Shown here: in pieces, positions 34,270-48,434 of the stretch
Numbering within the stretch: the stretch's first letter is position 1
Layout of the letters: every line of letters starts with the position of its first letter
Assembly (NCBI RefSeq): GCF_003345355.1
Contig: NZ_QQNB01000001.1
Span: 806,001-870,000, forward strand
DNA from: Sphingomonas aracearum
Lineage (GTDB): Bacteria; Pseudomonadota; Alphaproteobacteria; Sphingomonadales; Sphingomonadaceae
DNA: 64,000 nucleotides
Reading direction: 5' to 3'
The notes under the pieces: model-generated
Database searches by the model: none
What the model saw: the letters and a program-made list of their open reading frames with translations, nothing else
Told to the model about the DNA's origin: nothing
Translations under genes and position numbers: made by a program

Positions 34270-37260
34270 ATGGGCCTTGAAGGTTTGGATTTCGGCGAGA
34301 TCGCCGGCGGCGTGAGCCCCGCCTATCTCGAAACGCTCTACCAGCGCTACCAGTCGGCGCCGGACAGCGTGGAGGCCGGCTGGCGGCAGTTCTTCGACGG
34401 GCTCGAGGGACAGGCGCAGCGGCCGAGCTGGGGCAAGTCCAACTGGCCGCTCACCACCACCGACGACCTCACCGCCGCGCTCGATCCGACGCAGATGGAG
34501 CCCGCGCCCAAGCCCGCGAAGGGCGGCGGCAAGCCCGCTCCCGCCGCGGCGCCGGCCGCGCCTGCGCCGAGCAAGGACGATATCGTCAAGGCGGCGGGCG
34601 ACGCGATCCGCGCCCAGCTGCTGATCCGCACCTATCGCGTGCGCGGGCACCTCGCCGCGAACCTCGATCCGCTCGGCCTGTCGGGGCTGCGCGAGCTGCC
34701 GGCGGACCTCAAGACCGAATATTACGGCTTCACCGACGCGGACATCGATCGCCCGGTCTATCTCGGCGGCACGATGGGCCTGGAATGGGCGACCATCCGC
34801 GAGCTGGTGAACATCCTGCGCGCCAATTATTGCGGCAATGTCGGCCTCGAATACATGCACATCGCCGATGTTGAGGAGCGCGTGTTCCTTCAGGAGCGCA
34901 TGGAGGGCAAGGACAAGGCGATCGACTTCACGCCGCTCGGCAAGAAGGCGATCCTCAACAAGGTGATCGAAGCCGAGGAGTGGGAGAAGTTCTGCGCCCG
35001 CAAATATGTCGGCACCAAGCGCTTCGGCCTGGACGGCGGCGAGAGCATGATCCCGGCGCTGGAAAGCCTCATCAAATATGGCGGCCAGTACGGCGTCAAC
35101 GAGATCGTGTTCGGCATGGCGCATCGCGGCCGGCTGAACGTGCTGTCCAACGTGATGGGCAAGCCGTTCCGCGCGATCTTCCACGAGTTCGGCGGCGGCT
35201 CGTCCAGCCCGGAGGACGTGGCGGGCTCGGGCGACGTGAAGTACCATCTCGGCACTTCCACCGACCGTGAGTTCGACGGCATCAGCGTGCATATGTCGCT
35301 GGTCGCCAATCCTTCTCACCTCGAGGCGGAAGACCCCGTCGTGCTGGGCAAGACCCGCGCGATCCAGACGATCGCCGGCGACCTGACCGAGCACAAGATG
35401 GCGCTGCCGGTGCTGATCCACGGCGACGCGGCGTTCGCCGGCCAGGGCATCGTGTGGGAGTGCCTCGGCTTTTCCGGCATCCGCGGCTACAATACCGGCG
35501 GTTGCGTTCACTTCGTGATCAACAACCAGGTCGGCTTCACGACGAGCCCGCAGTTCGCGCGTTCCAGCCCCTATCCGTCGGACGTGGCCAAGGGCGTGCA
35601 GGCGCCGGTGTTCCACGTCAACGGCGACGATCCCGAGGCCGTCACCTTCGCCACCAAGATGGCGATCGAATACCGGCAGAAGTTCCACCGCGACGTGGTG
35701 ATCGACATGTGGTGCTATCGCCGCTTCGGCCACAACGAGGGCGACGAGCCGAGCTTCACCCAGCCCTTGATGTACAAGGCGATCCGCAGCCATGCGCCGG
35801 TCAGCAAGATCTATGGCGGCAAGCTGATCGAACAGGGCGTGGTCGACCAGGCGTGGATCGACGACAACGTCAGGCAATACACGACCCTGTTGGAAGGCGA
35901 GTTCGAGGCGGGTGCCAGCTACCGCCCGAACAAGGCGGACTGGTTCGCCGGGCGCTGGTCGGGCCTCCATGCCCCGGCCGATGCCGAAACCGCGCGCCGC
36001 AACGTCGAGACGGGCATCGACCGCAAGCTGTTCGACAGCCTGGGCCGCACGCTGACGACCGTTCCCGAAGACCTTACCGTCCACAAGACGCTGGGTCGCG
36101 TGCTCGACGCCAAGCGGCAGATGTTCTCCTCCGGCCAGGGGTTCGACTGGGCGACCGGCGAGGCGCTGGCGTTCGGCTCGCTCTTGTCCGAGGGCTATGG
36201 CGTGCGCCTGTCCGGCCAGGATTCGGGCCGCGGCACCTTCTCGCAGCGCCACGCCGTGTGGGTCGACCAGAATGACGAGCATAAGTTCGTGCCGCTCACC
36301 ACGCTGCCGCACGGCCGCTTCGAAGTGCTCGACTCGCCGCTCAGCGAATATGGCGTGCTCGGTTTCGAATACGGCTATGCGCTGGCGGACCCCAAGACGC
36401 TGGTGATGTGGGAGGCGCAGTTCGGCGACTTCGTCAACGGCGCGCAGATCATGATCGACCAGTTCATCGCATCGGGCGAGTCCAAGTGGCTGCGCGCCAA
36501 CGGCCTGGTGATGCTGCTGCCGCATGGTTACGAGGGTCAGGGCCCCGAGCACAGCTCGGCGCGTCCGGAGCGTTTCCTGCAGCTGTGCGCGCAGGACAAC
36601 ATCCAGGTCGCCAATTGCACCACGCCGGCCAACTATTACCACCTGCTGCGCCGGCAGATGCATCGCAGCTTCCGCAAGCCGCTGGTGGTGTTCACGCCCA
36701 AGTCGCTGCTGCGCCACAAGGCGGCGGTATCGAGCGCGGACGAGTTCCTGGGCGACAGCCACTTCCGCCGCATCCTCTCCGATCCCAACAAGCCGGCGGA
36801 TGCGGACGTGAAGCGCCTCGTCCTGTGCACCGGCAAGGTCGCCTACGACCTGTTCGAGGCCCGCGACGCCGCCGGCGACACCGGGACCGAGATCGTCCGC
36901 ATCGAGCAGCTCTACCCCTTCCCGGGGGAGCCGCTGGTCGAGCGCCTGAAGCGCATGACCAGCCTCGAAGAGGTGATCTGGGCGCAGGAAGAGCCGCGTA
37001 ACAACGGATACTGGTTCTTCGTCGAGCCGTTCATCGAGGACGCGATGGTCAAGGCCGGCGTGAAGCCGCAGCGCCCGCGCTATGCCGGTCGCGCCGCCGC
37101 CGCCTCCCCCGCGACGGGCCTGATGAAGCGGCACCAGCTCGAACAGGCGGCACTCGTCGCCAATGCGCTGGGCCATGACGTCCGCGAGGAATTCCGTCGT
37201 ACGGCGGGCAACACCACCACCACCACTGCCGCGCGCCCCGCGCAGGCGCCGGGCAGCTAA
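34270..37260 (+). CDS. sucA: 2-oxoglutarate dehydrogenase E1 component
   Basis: The 996-residue thiamine-diphosphate enzyme decarboxylates 2-oxoglutarate and succinylates the E2 lipoyl domain. The N-terminal E2-binding segment (SPAYLETLYQRYQSAPDSVE) is present. An Ala/Pro linker precedes the core with EIVFGMAHRGRLNVL, the HGDAAFAGQG metal/TPP region and the C-terminal HGYEGQGPEHSSARPERFLQL, given here as family blocks. Length fits. Start ATG 34270 (a GTG lies one codon earlier). It forms an operon with sucB 12 bases downstream. Confidence 0.97.
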   Translation: MGLEGLDFGEIAGGVSPAYLETLYQRYQSAPDSVEAGWRQFFDGLEGQAQRPSWGKSNWPLTTTDDLTAALDPTQMEPAPKPAKGGGKPAPAAAPAAPAPSKDDIVKAAGDAIRAQLLIRTYRVRGHLAANLDPLGLSGLRELPADLKTEYYGFTDADIDRPVYLGGTMGLEWATIRELVNILRANYCGNVGLEYMHIADVEERVFLQERMEGKDKAIDFTPLGKKAILNKVIEAEEWEKFCARKYVGTKRFGLDGGESMIPALESLIKYGGQYGVNEIVFGMAHRGRLNVLSNVMGKPFRAIFHEFGGGSSSPEDVAGSGDVKYHLGTSTDREFDGISVHMSLVANPSHLEAEDPVVLGKTRAIQTIAGDLTEHKMALPVLIHGDAAFAGQGIVWECLGFSGIRGYNTGGCVHFVINNQVGFTTSPQFARSSPYPSDVAKGVQAPVFHVNGDDPEAVTFATKMAIEYRQKFHRDVVIDMWCYRRFGHNEGDEPSFTQPLMYKAIRSHAPVSKIYGGKLIEQGVVDQAWIDDNVRQYTTLLEGEFEAGASYRPNKADWFAGRWSGLHAPADAETARRNVETGIDRKLFDSLGRTLTTVPEDLTVHKTLGRVLDAKRQMFSSGQGFDWATGEALAFGSLLSEGYGVRLSGQDSGRGTFSQRHAVWVDQNDEHKFVPLTTLPHGRFEVLDSPLSEYGVLGFEYGYALADPKTLVMWEAQFGDFVNGAQIMIDQFIASGESKWLRANGLVMLLPHGYEGQGPEHSSARPERFLQLCAQDNIQVANCTTPANYYHLLRRQMHRSFRKPLVVFTPKSLLRHKAAVSSADEFLGDSHFRRILSDPNKPADADVKRLVLCTGKVAYDLFEARDAAGDTGTEIVRIEQLYPFPGEPLVERLKRMTSLEEVIWAQEEPRNNGYWFFVEPFIEDAMVKAGVKPQRPRYAGRAAAASPATGLMKRHQLEQAALVANALGHDVREEFRRTAGNTTTTTAARPAQAPGS

Positions 37261-37272
37261 AGGACTTACGTG

Positions 37273-38535
<1,263 letters not shown>

Positions 38536-38540
38536 GTGCC

Positions 38541-38644
38541 TGTTCCCCGGCGGAGGCCGGGGCCCAGTTGGGAAGGCAGATGTAACCGGGCGCAGCGATC
38601 ACCACATCTGCCCCGCAACTGGACCCCGGCCTCCGCCGGGGAAC
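38541..38644. repeat. REP doublet between sucB and lpd
   Basis: The left unit (38541-38573) TGTTCCCCGGCGGAGGCCGG and GGCCCAGTTGGGA, and the inverted right unit (38612-38644), enclose GGCAGATGT and ACATCTGCC, which are also complementary. The whole 104 bases can thus fold into one long hairpin. It abuts the GGAG ribosome site of lpd, the same junction as before sucD. Confidence 0.88.
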
Positions 38645-38654
38645 GGAGATGAAA

Positions 38655-40052
<1,398 letters not shown>

Positions 40053-40140
40053 TCCGGCGCCGGGGCATTGAACGCGTCCAAACCGGATGCGTACTCCGTT
40101 CGGGATATTGACCGGCGCGGTCTTACGATCTGTACAAAAA

Positions 40141-40172
40141 CCCGTTCGCCCTCGGGGGAATCGGCGAACGGG
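40141..40172 (+). promoter_or_regulatory. Hairpin in the leader of the AraC-family gene
   Basis: CCCGTTCGCC (40141-40150) and GGCGAACGGG (40163-40172) form a perfect ten-base stem with a 12-base loop, ending next to the GGGGAG ribosome site of the downstream ATG at 40182. A TTGACC/TGTACA pair lies just upstream. It may be a leader hairpin affecting translation, or the terminator of the lpd transcript. Confidence 0.5.
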
Positions 40173-40181
40173 GGAGATCGT

Positions 40182-41096
40182 ATGTCGTTGTTGCAGCTCA
40201 ACGAAATGCTTCCGTCTGACACCGGGCTGCCGGGCGCTCCGGCGCAATCGGTGGCGTCGGCGATCCGCTACGATCGTCCGGACGCATCGGTGGCCGACTG
40301 GTTCACCGCCTATCATCATTATGAAGTGCCGCAGGCCGCCGCCGATGAGCGGACCAGCTGGATCCTGCCCGGCACCGCCTATATCCGCCTGATGCTGCGG
40401 ATAGACGGTCCCACCGCCGTGACGATCGGCGGCCGCCACATCGATCCCGTGCCGCAGTATGCGCTGTACGGGCCGACCAGCAAGGCGATGGAAGTGCGCG
40501 AGGGCGGCGGGGTGACGATCGGGTTCGGGATCAGCGCGCTCGGCTGGGCGCGGCTTACGCGCTGGCGGGCCAGCGATCTGCACAACCAGGTGACCCCGGC
40601 CGAACGAATGCTGGGTGCCGGGGTGGCGGAACGGCTCGCCGCCGAACTGGCGACGGTGCCGGCCGAACAGCTGAAGCCTGCACTGGACAGGCTGCTGCCC
40701 GATCTGCTCGGCCCGCCCAACCCGGACGAGGCGATCCTTCGCGGGCTTACCACGATGATCCTGGAAAACAGCTTTGCCGAGATCGGGGAGGTCGCCACCC
40801 GCCTGGGCGTGGAGCCCCATGCCCTGCGCCGCCTCTCGCTTCGCTATTTCGGCATGACGCCCAAGGTGCTGCTGCGGCGGGCGCGCTTCCTGCGCTCGTA
40901 CCAGCGGGTGACGCGCCTGTCGGCCGCCACCGACTATCGCGCGATCGATCCCAGCTACTACGACGTTTCGCACTTCCTGCGCGATGCGCATACGTTCCTG
41001 GGCATGACGCCGCGACACTTCCACCTGCTGCAGCGTCCGCAATGCGAAGCGGCCCTGCGCGCCTGCATGCCCCTGTCCGGCACCGCCCAGGGTTGA
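40182..41096 (+). CDS. AraC-family transcriptional regulator
   Basis: The 304-residue protein has a C-terminal double helix-turn-helix of AraC type: SFAEIGEVATRLGVEPHALRRLSLRYFGMTPKVLLRRARFLRS, seen as successive blocks, then YYDVSHFLRDAHTFLGMTPRHF. The N-terminal ~190 residues match no named ligand domain with certainty. ATG 40182 has a GGGGAG site and the upstream hairpin; longer forms read through the hairpin. It lies alone after lpd, with a small unknown gene 33 bases downstream. The effector and targets are unknown. Confidence 0.85.
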   Translation: MSLLQLNEMLPSDTGLPGAPAQSVASAIRYDRPDASVADWFTAYHHYEVPQAAADERTSWILPGTAYIRLMLRIDGPTAVTIGGRHIDPVPQYALYGPTSKAMEVREGGGVTIGFGISALGWARLTRWRASDLHNQVTPAERMLGAGVAERLAAELATVPAEQLKPALDRLLPDLLGPPNPDEAILRGLTTMILENSFAEIGEVATRLGVEPHALRRLSLRYFGMTPKVLLRRARFLRSYQRVTRLSAATDYRAIDPSYYDVSHFLRDAHTFLGMTPRHFHLLQRPQCEAALRACMPLSGTAQG

Positions 41097-41129
41097 GGAA
41101 CCGCCCTGCTTCCGGCGCGCTGGACCGTG

Positions 41130-41429
41130 ATGACGCGCGCCGAACTGGAGGCCGAATGGCTGTCGCTCACCCGCGACCGCCTGCCCGCGCTGGCCGGCGA
41201 GCGGCGCTGGCCGGTGCGGGCCGACCATTGCTTCCAGCGCATCCTGCTGGACGCGGCGGTGGGCGGTCGCTGGTATGATGTGGTGCGCGAGCGGCCGGCC
41301 TATCGCCACATCGCCGAACCCCTGCTCGCCCGCGCCGTCGCCCTGGGCCGGGCGGTGATCGCGAACGAGGCGGACCTCGTCGCCCTCAACCGCCAGAGCC
41401 TCGCCTGGCGAGGCAAGCTGCGGGATTGA
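41130..41429 (+). CDS. Conserved hypothetical protein, 99 aa
   Basis: The 99-residue protein (MTRAELEAEWLSLTRDRLPALA to LNRQSLAWRGKLRD, ends only) is helical and arginine-rich, with DHCFQRILLDAAVGGRWYDVV as its most distinctive segment. A GTG one codon earlier is a possible alternative start. No domain is recognised with confidence. It follows the AraC regulator in the same direction and may be co-transcribed. Confidence 0.68.
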   Translation: MTRAELEAEWLSLTRDRLPALAGERRWPVRADHCFQRILLDAAVGGRWYDVVRERPAYRHIAEPLLARAVALGRAVIANEADLVALNRQSLAWRGKLRD

Positions 41430-41468
41430 ACAGGCGGTGCGCCGGCCCGGCCCGGGCCCTGCGCGCGA

Positions 41469-41747
41469 TTACTTGCTGAGCTTCTCCATCAGCACGCCGG
41501 CGGCATCGCCCATCGCATTGGCGATGGTGCGGGCATGGTTGCCCCCTTCGCGCCCGATCGCGGCGGCCAGCGGACCGCCCTTCTTCGTCGCCGCCAGACC
41601 GGCCAGCGCGACGATGCCGGTGGCGATCAGCTCACGCCCGCCCGGGCTGCTGGCGGTTTCCAGGATTTCCGCGCCCTTCTTGCGCAGCTCCTTGGGCACC
41701 TTCACGCCGGCGATGGTCTTTTTCAGCTTGGGCTTCTTCTTGGCCAT
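41469..41747 (-). CDS. Small basic hypothetical protein, 92 aa
   Basis: The 92-residue protein starts with a lysine-rich tail (MAKKKPKLKKTIAGVKVPKELRKK) followed by a helical Ala/Gly-rich segment (LIATGIVALAGLAATKKGG) that might associate with membrane or nucleic acid. An AAGGAG-type site lies seven bases upstream of ATG 41747. It is convergent with the 99-residue gene and lies after the mannosidase gene. Function unknown. Confidence 0.72.
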   Translation of the reverse strand: MAKKKPKLKKTIAGVKVPKELRKKGAEILETASSPGGRELIATGIVALAGLAATKKGGPLAAAIGREGGNHARTIANAMGDAAGVLMEKLSK

Positions 41748-41803
41748 GAGGACTCCTTCGTGTGTCGCACATGTAAGACACACCCGCCTGCGCCGCCAGA
41801 GGC

Positions 41804-43168
41804 TCAGCGGCGGAAACCACGCAACACGTTGCCCTCGGTGGAAAGGTAGTTGTCGCGATAGTCGAAGCGCTTCGTGTCGCTGAAGATCAGCCAGTAATAT
41901 TTCATCTGCTCGGACCACCAATAGCCGGGACAGGCATCGTCCTGCGCGCCGGTGGTCACGTCGGTGAGCCCGGAAAAGCCGTGCGCGGCCCGGTTGTGCT
42001 TCTGCATGGCCCGGAAATGATCGCGCACCAGCCGGCGCCAGCGCGGGCTCCGGTCCTTCAGCCACAAGGTGAAGGCGCCATCCGCCACCTCCGGGCGCAA
42101 CGCGTTGCTGGCCGCGCGGATCGACCAGTCGGTCGGGTCGAAGGCCTCGGGCAGCACGGGCCAGCGCGCCTGCGCCTTCTCCCAACCGGCCATCGCCGCG
42201 ACACCGGCGGCATGGTCGCCGCCTTCGGAAAGCAGGCCGGGGTAGAAGGCCGACAGTTCGCTTTGTCGCAGGTTCAGCCTGGCACCGGTCTCGACATCCA
42301 CATTGGCGAACCACAGGTCGCCCGTGGTGCGGTCGGCGCAGTTGGCGAGGACCGCCGCGGTCTCCACCCGGTATGCGTCGCGCAGCCGGGTGTCGCCGGT
42401 CAGCCGCCACGTATCCCAGAGATATTCGAACCAGCTGTCGGTCGGCGGCGCGACGGTGGCACGGCGGGACAGCCAGGCTCCGGTCTGCACGTCGATCCTG
42501 TCCGCCACGAGGTTGCGCTTCGAGCGCTTGGCATGCAGCGCCAGCATGGCGTTGATCGCCGCCTCGCCGAACCTCTTCTCGCCCGTGAGGCGGGAAAGCG
42601 TGACGAACTCGGGGGCCATGCCGCCGCCTACCTCCGCCGGAAAGCTCTGCGGATCGCGGGTCTTGCCGGTGACCAGGTTGACGTAGCGCATCGGCATTCC
42701 GGTCGGCGTGTCGAAGCACGGCATCATGCGCGTGGCGAGATCGTGCGCCAGTTCCAGCAGCCGCTTGTCGCCGGTCGCCAGATGGCCGGAGAGCAGCCCG
42801 CCGACCAGCCGGATGGTCGCCTCGAAAACCTGCGCATCGCCGTCGAGATCGAAGCGCAGCTTTTCGCGGATCCACCGCATGCCGTCCTCCAGTTGCGCAT
42901 CCAGGCCCATCAGCCACAAGGTATCCAGCGCCTCGACGATCGACAGGCCGACGCTGGCGCCCGGGATCAGGAAGCTCTGTCCGGTGCCGGACACCGGCTT
43001 CACCTCGTCCTGCCCCCAGGCGACCTTGCGATACTCGCTCCACGCCCAGGCCATCTCGCGCTTCACGTCGGCGGCCAGCGCCGCCCAGTCCTCGTCGGCG
43101 GCGGCCTTTGCGGGGAGCGGCAGGGCAGCCATGGCGGCGGCGGCGACAAGGGAGCGACGGGTCAGCAT
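41804..43168 (-). CDS. Secreted GH47 family alpha-mannosidase-like protein
   Basis: The 454-residue protein has a signal peptide with twin arginines (LTRRSLVAAAAMAALPLPAKA). The mature part matches glycoside hydrolase family 47 of inverting alpha-1,2-mannosidases: GLSIVEALDTLWLMGL, FEATIRLVGGLLSGHLATGD, YLWDTWRLTGDTRLRD and CPGYWWSEQMKYYWLIFSD, followed by the terminal TEGNVLR that aligns with the calcium-binding TEAHP region. The His-Pro of that last motif is changed. Bacterial GH47 enzymes are calcium-dependent; the substrate here is unknown. It is divergent from a PagL-like gene. Confidence 0.8.
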   Translation of the reverse strand: MLTRRSLVAAAAMAALPLPAKAAADEDWAALAADVKREMAWAWSEYRKVAWGQDEVKPVSGTGQSFLIPGASVGLSIVEALDTLWLMGLDAQLEDGMRWIREKLRFDLDGDAQVFEATIRLVGGLLSGHLATGDKRLLELAHDLATRMMPCFDTPTGMPMRYVNLVTGKTRDPQSFPAEVGGGMAPEFVTLSRLTGEKRFGEAAINAMLALHAKRSKRNLVADRIDVQTGAWLSRRATVAPPTDSWFEYLWDTWRLTGDTRLRDAYRVETAAVLANCADRTTGDLWFANVDVETGARLNLRQSELSAFYPGLLSEGGDHAAGVAAMAGWEKAQARWPVLPEAFDPTDWSIRAASNALRPEVADGAFTLWLKDRSPRWRRLVRDHFRAMQKHNRAAHGFSGLTDVTTGAQDDACPGYWWSEQMKYYWLIFSDTKRFDYRDNYLSTEGNVLRGFRR

Positions 43169-43231
43169 TCAGGAAGCCTAGCGCGGCGCGGCACAGCCTG
43201 CCACTCTCGACAGGACGGGCGGGAGAAGGGA

Positions 43232-43858
43232 ATGCGGACGAGATGGGCGGGGTTGGTGCTGGCGCTGGTCGCCGCACCTGCAGCGGCGCAGGAGGCCGCT
43301 CCGTCGCGCCCGGAACTGTTCAGCGGCGTGCTCGCGCACGGCCTGACGCTGTGGCGCAGCGTGCCGGACGGCTATCTGCTGGAAAGCGCCGAGGAAGGCG
43401 GCACGGTGGATGTGGAACTGGGCTGGCGCAGCAGGCGCTTCGACCGGCTCCGCTGGCTGGCGCGCCCGCATGCGGTGGCCAAGGCGCAGATCAACACGGA
43501 CGGGCGGACCAGCTTCTTCTCCGGGGGGCTGGAATGGCGACAATCGCTCGCCCGCTCGCTCTACCTGCAGGGCGGCGTCGGCATTGCGTATCAGACCGGC
43601 TACCGCTTCACGCCCGATCCCTTTGCGCCGGGGCTGACGCGGCAGCAACGGCTCGACCGGTTTGAGGTCTATGCGAACCGCACGTCCTTCGGCTCCAGCG
43701 TGCTGTTCAACCCCAACCTCTCGCTGGGCCTGCGGCTCGACCGGCGCTGGGCGGTGGAAATCGCCTACGAACATTACAGCCACGCCAGGCTGTTCTCGCG
43801 CCAGAACCCCGGCATCGAGAATGCCGGCGTGCGGGTGGTCTATGCGCTGGGCCGCTGA
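43232..43858 (+). CDS. PagL-like lipid A 3-O-deacylase / acyloxyacyl hydrolase
   Basis: The 208-residue outer-membrane beta-barrel protein has a signal peptide (GLVLALVAAPAAAQ). The C-terminal active-site segment is AYEHYSHARLF, with His181 and Ser183 of the H-x-S pair, followed by QNPGIENAGVRVVY, as in PagL and PF09411 proteins. It would remove a 3-linked acyl chain from lipid A; many sphingomonads replace LPS with glycosphingolipids, so the true substrate may differ. Its 3' end overlaps the convergent gene by 19 bases. Confidence 0.8.
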   Translation: MRTRWAGLVLALVAAPAAAQEAAPSRPELFSGVLAHGLTLWRSVPDGYLLESAEEGGTVDVELGWRSRRFDRLRWLARPHAVAKAQINTDGRTSFFSGGLEWRQSLARSLYLQGGVGIAYQTGYRFTPDPFAPGLTRQQRLDRFEVYANRTSFGSSVLFNPNLSLGLRLDRRWAVEIAYEHYSHARLFSRQNPGIENAGVRVVYALGR

Positions 43859-44364
43859 TCGAGGGCGGCGAGGAGCACGGTGACGCCCGCCTGCGGGCTG
43901 CCGGACAGTTGCAGGATGTAGCGGCCCGGCGTGAGGTCGTAATCCACCATCTTGCGGATGCCGGTGCAGTCCGGACCGTGACCATGCGCCACGGACGGAC
44001 GCGCCTGTCCGTTCTGCACCACCTCCACCCACGCGCCCGCGCCGAGCGCCACGCGGTAGCGGCCCGCGCGGACCACGGTGAAGCCCAGCAGCCCGCCGCT
44101 CGCATCGGCAGCCGGCGCCTTGCCCGGTGCGATCGGCAGCGTGGCCTGCGCCTGTGGCGCCAGCGCCAGGCGATAGCCGACCCCCACCTCGATCTCGGCC
44201 GTGCCGAGCTGCGTCGCGCGCGCCGCGGCCTTGAGGGGGCGTGCCGCGGCCCAGCCGGCCAGCTCGCGCGGCACCGGCGCGGGCGCAGTGCAGGCCGGGC
44301 GCGGGGCGGCCTGCCCCGGAATGGAGGGCAGCAGGCCGAAGGCGGCAAGGATCGGAAACAGCAT
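43840..44364 (-). CDS. Secreted hypothetical protein, 174 aa
   Basis: The 174-residue protein starts MLFPILAAFGLLPSIPGQAAP, a short signal peptide. The rest is beta-rich (FTVVRAGRYRVALGAGAWVEVV, PGRYILQLSGSPQAGVTVLLAAL) and resembles a carbohydrate-binding or PPC-like beta sandwich; two cysteines (PACTAPA, PDCTGI) may pair. No catalytic motif is recognised. It is divergent from uvrA across 159 bases and convergent with the PagL-like gene. Confidence 0.68.
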   Translation of the reverse strand: MLFPILAAFGLLPSIPGQAAPRPACTAPAPVPRELAGWAAARPLKAAARATQLGTAEIEVGVGYRLALAPQAQATLPIAPGKAPAADASGGLLGFTVVRAGRYRVALGAGAWVEVVQNGQARPSVAHGHGPDCTGIRKMVDYDLTPGRYILQLSGSPQAGVTVLLAALDQRPSA

Positions 44365-44498
44365 GGCGCAACCTACCGCAGCGGCGCGCCAGCGACAATC
44401 ACATGGCGCCGCCCGGGCAATTGAAGAGTGCCGCTCGCGGAACCATCTGGGTGCGCAACGGCGTTGACGAGAACGCCTTTCCCGATCTTGCCCGATCC

Positions 44499-44513
44499 GA
44501 ACAAATCTGGAAC
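44499..44513 (+). promoter_or_regulatory. LexA (SOS) box upstream of uvrA
   Basis: GAAC-AAATCTG-GAAC is an exact GAAC-N7-GAAC, the complement of the alphaproteobacterial LexA consensus GTTC-N7-GTTC. It ends ten bases before the uvrA ATG, so LexA bound here would block transcription or initiation of uvrA. Confidence 0.85.
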
Positions 44514-44523
44514 ACGCCACTCC

Positions 44524-47478
<2,955 letters not shown>

Positions 47479-47515
47479 CTATTGCGTTTGGAGGCTTTTC
47501 TGGCATCAAAGCGGA

Positions 47516-48046
47516 ATGCACGCGGTCTTTGATCCAAACAACAGCTATCTCGTTGGCGGTTGGGGCCTTATATTAACCATAGTAGGTCTGGTGATTTCAG
47601 TTCTCGGTTTTGTCATTACGCTTTGGCAAATTAGAAGAACAAAGTCTGCAACCGACTCCGTATCGATTGCACTAGAAAGTTTCAAAACTAGGCTAAAACA
47701 TTCGGATGCCTCTGTAGAAGCGGCCAGGGTGATCAAATATTTTGAAAAATCTATTATCTATATGCGAAATCACGATTGGATTTCTGCTTCTGATAGCCTC
47801 TGGGAAGGGCAAAGCCTATTACATAGACTAAAAGGCGATCTCGAATATACTGGCGGTGAAGATAAGCTTACAGACCGCAACCTTCAAACATTTCTCGAGT
47901 CAATCCAACTACTGCAGGATATTTCAAGTAAGGGCATCAAAGGTTTCGATTCTTCCGACATAATAAAAAGCATAAGAATACAAGTTAATATTCTTGAGCA
48001 TACAATCGTAACAGCTCAGAAGGAAGTGCAAAATGCACAGCAGTGA
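47516..48046 (+). CDS. Single-pass membrane hypothetical protein in AT-rich island
   Basis: The 176-residue protein has one transmembrane helix (about residues 14-37, GWGLILTIVGLVISVLGFVI) and a charged, helical cytoplasmic tail of about 135 residues (SATDSVSIALESFKTRLKHSD, HDWISASDSLWEGQSLLHRL). Base composition is strikingly AT-rich compared with every neighbour and rare codons such as ATA and AGA are common, a sign of recent transfer. The start lies 37 bases after uvrA with only a weak ribosome site. It overlaps the next frame by 14 bases, so the two form a unit. No family is recognised. Confidence 0.72.
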   Translation: MHAVFDPNNSYLVGGWGLILTIVGLVISVLGFVITLWQIRRTKSATDSVSIALESFKTRLKHSDASVEAARVIKYFEKSIIYMRNHDWISASDSLWEGQSLLHRLKGDLEYTGGEDKLTDRNLQTFLESIQLLQDISSKGIKGFDSSDIIKSIRIQVNILEHTIVTAQKEVQNAQQ

Positions 48047-48386
48047 GTCTAGCTACAAAGAGCTAATATCCTCTTTGGATCAAAAAACCAGATCAGGCGC
48101 GCTGAAGTGGTCGTCCCGAACAATTGCAAACTCATACGAAGCCCTGGTCGGCGAGTATATCGTCCATATAGATCATGAGAGAGATAGTGGGAGTGAGTTT
48201 GAATTATGGTTATTCGACAAAGAACTAAATTTGATTGATAATGTAGCGTCTGCCGATCTATATAAATTTAGGGATTATCCAGCCATAGATTTCGCAATAA
48301 AACTTCGCAATTTATACGAACTGGTTGGGCAGAAGACTACTGAGGGCCGCGTAGAAGACGTCCTCAAGACTTTAAGGGATTTGTAG
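48033..48386 (+). CDS. Small soluble hypothetical protein in AT-rich island
   Basis: The 117-residue protein is predicted soluble, with an N-terminal helix (SYKELISSLDQKTRSG), a central beta-rich part (GEYIVHIDHERDSGSEFELWLFD) and a C-terminal helix ending LKTLRDL. It shares the foreign base composition and overlaps the membrane protein gene by 14 bases, indicating translational coupling. No family is recognised; a partner or effector/immunity relation with the membrane protein is possible but unproven. Confidence 0.7.
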   Translation: MHSSESSYKELISSLDQKTRSGALKWSSRTIANSYEALVGEYIVHIDHERDSGSEFELWLFDKELNLIDNVASADLYKFRDYPAIDFAIKLRNLYELVGQKTTEGRVEDVLKTLRDL

Positions 48387-48434
48387 CGCCTGAACTGAGT
48401 TTTAGGTAAGTCTGGAGGCTCACCACGAAGAGAG

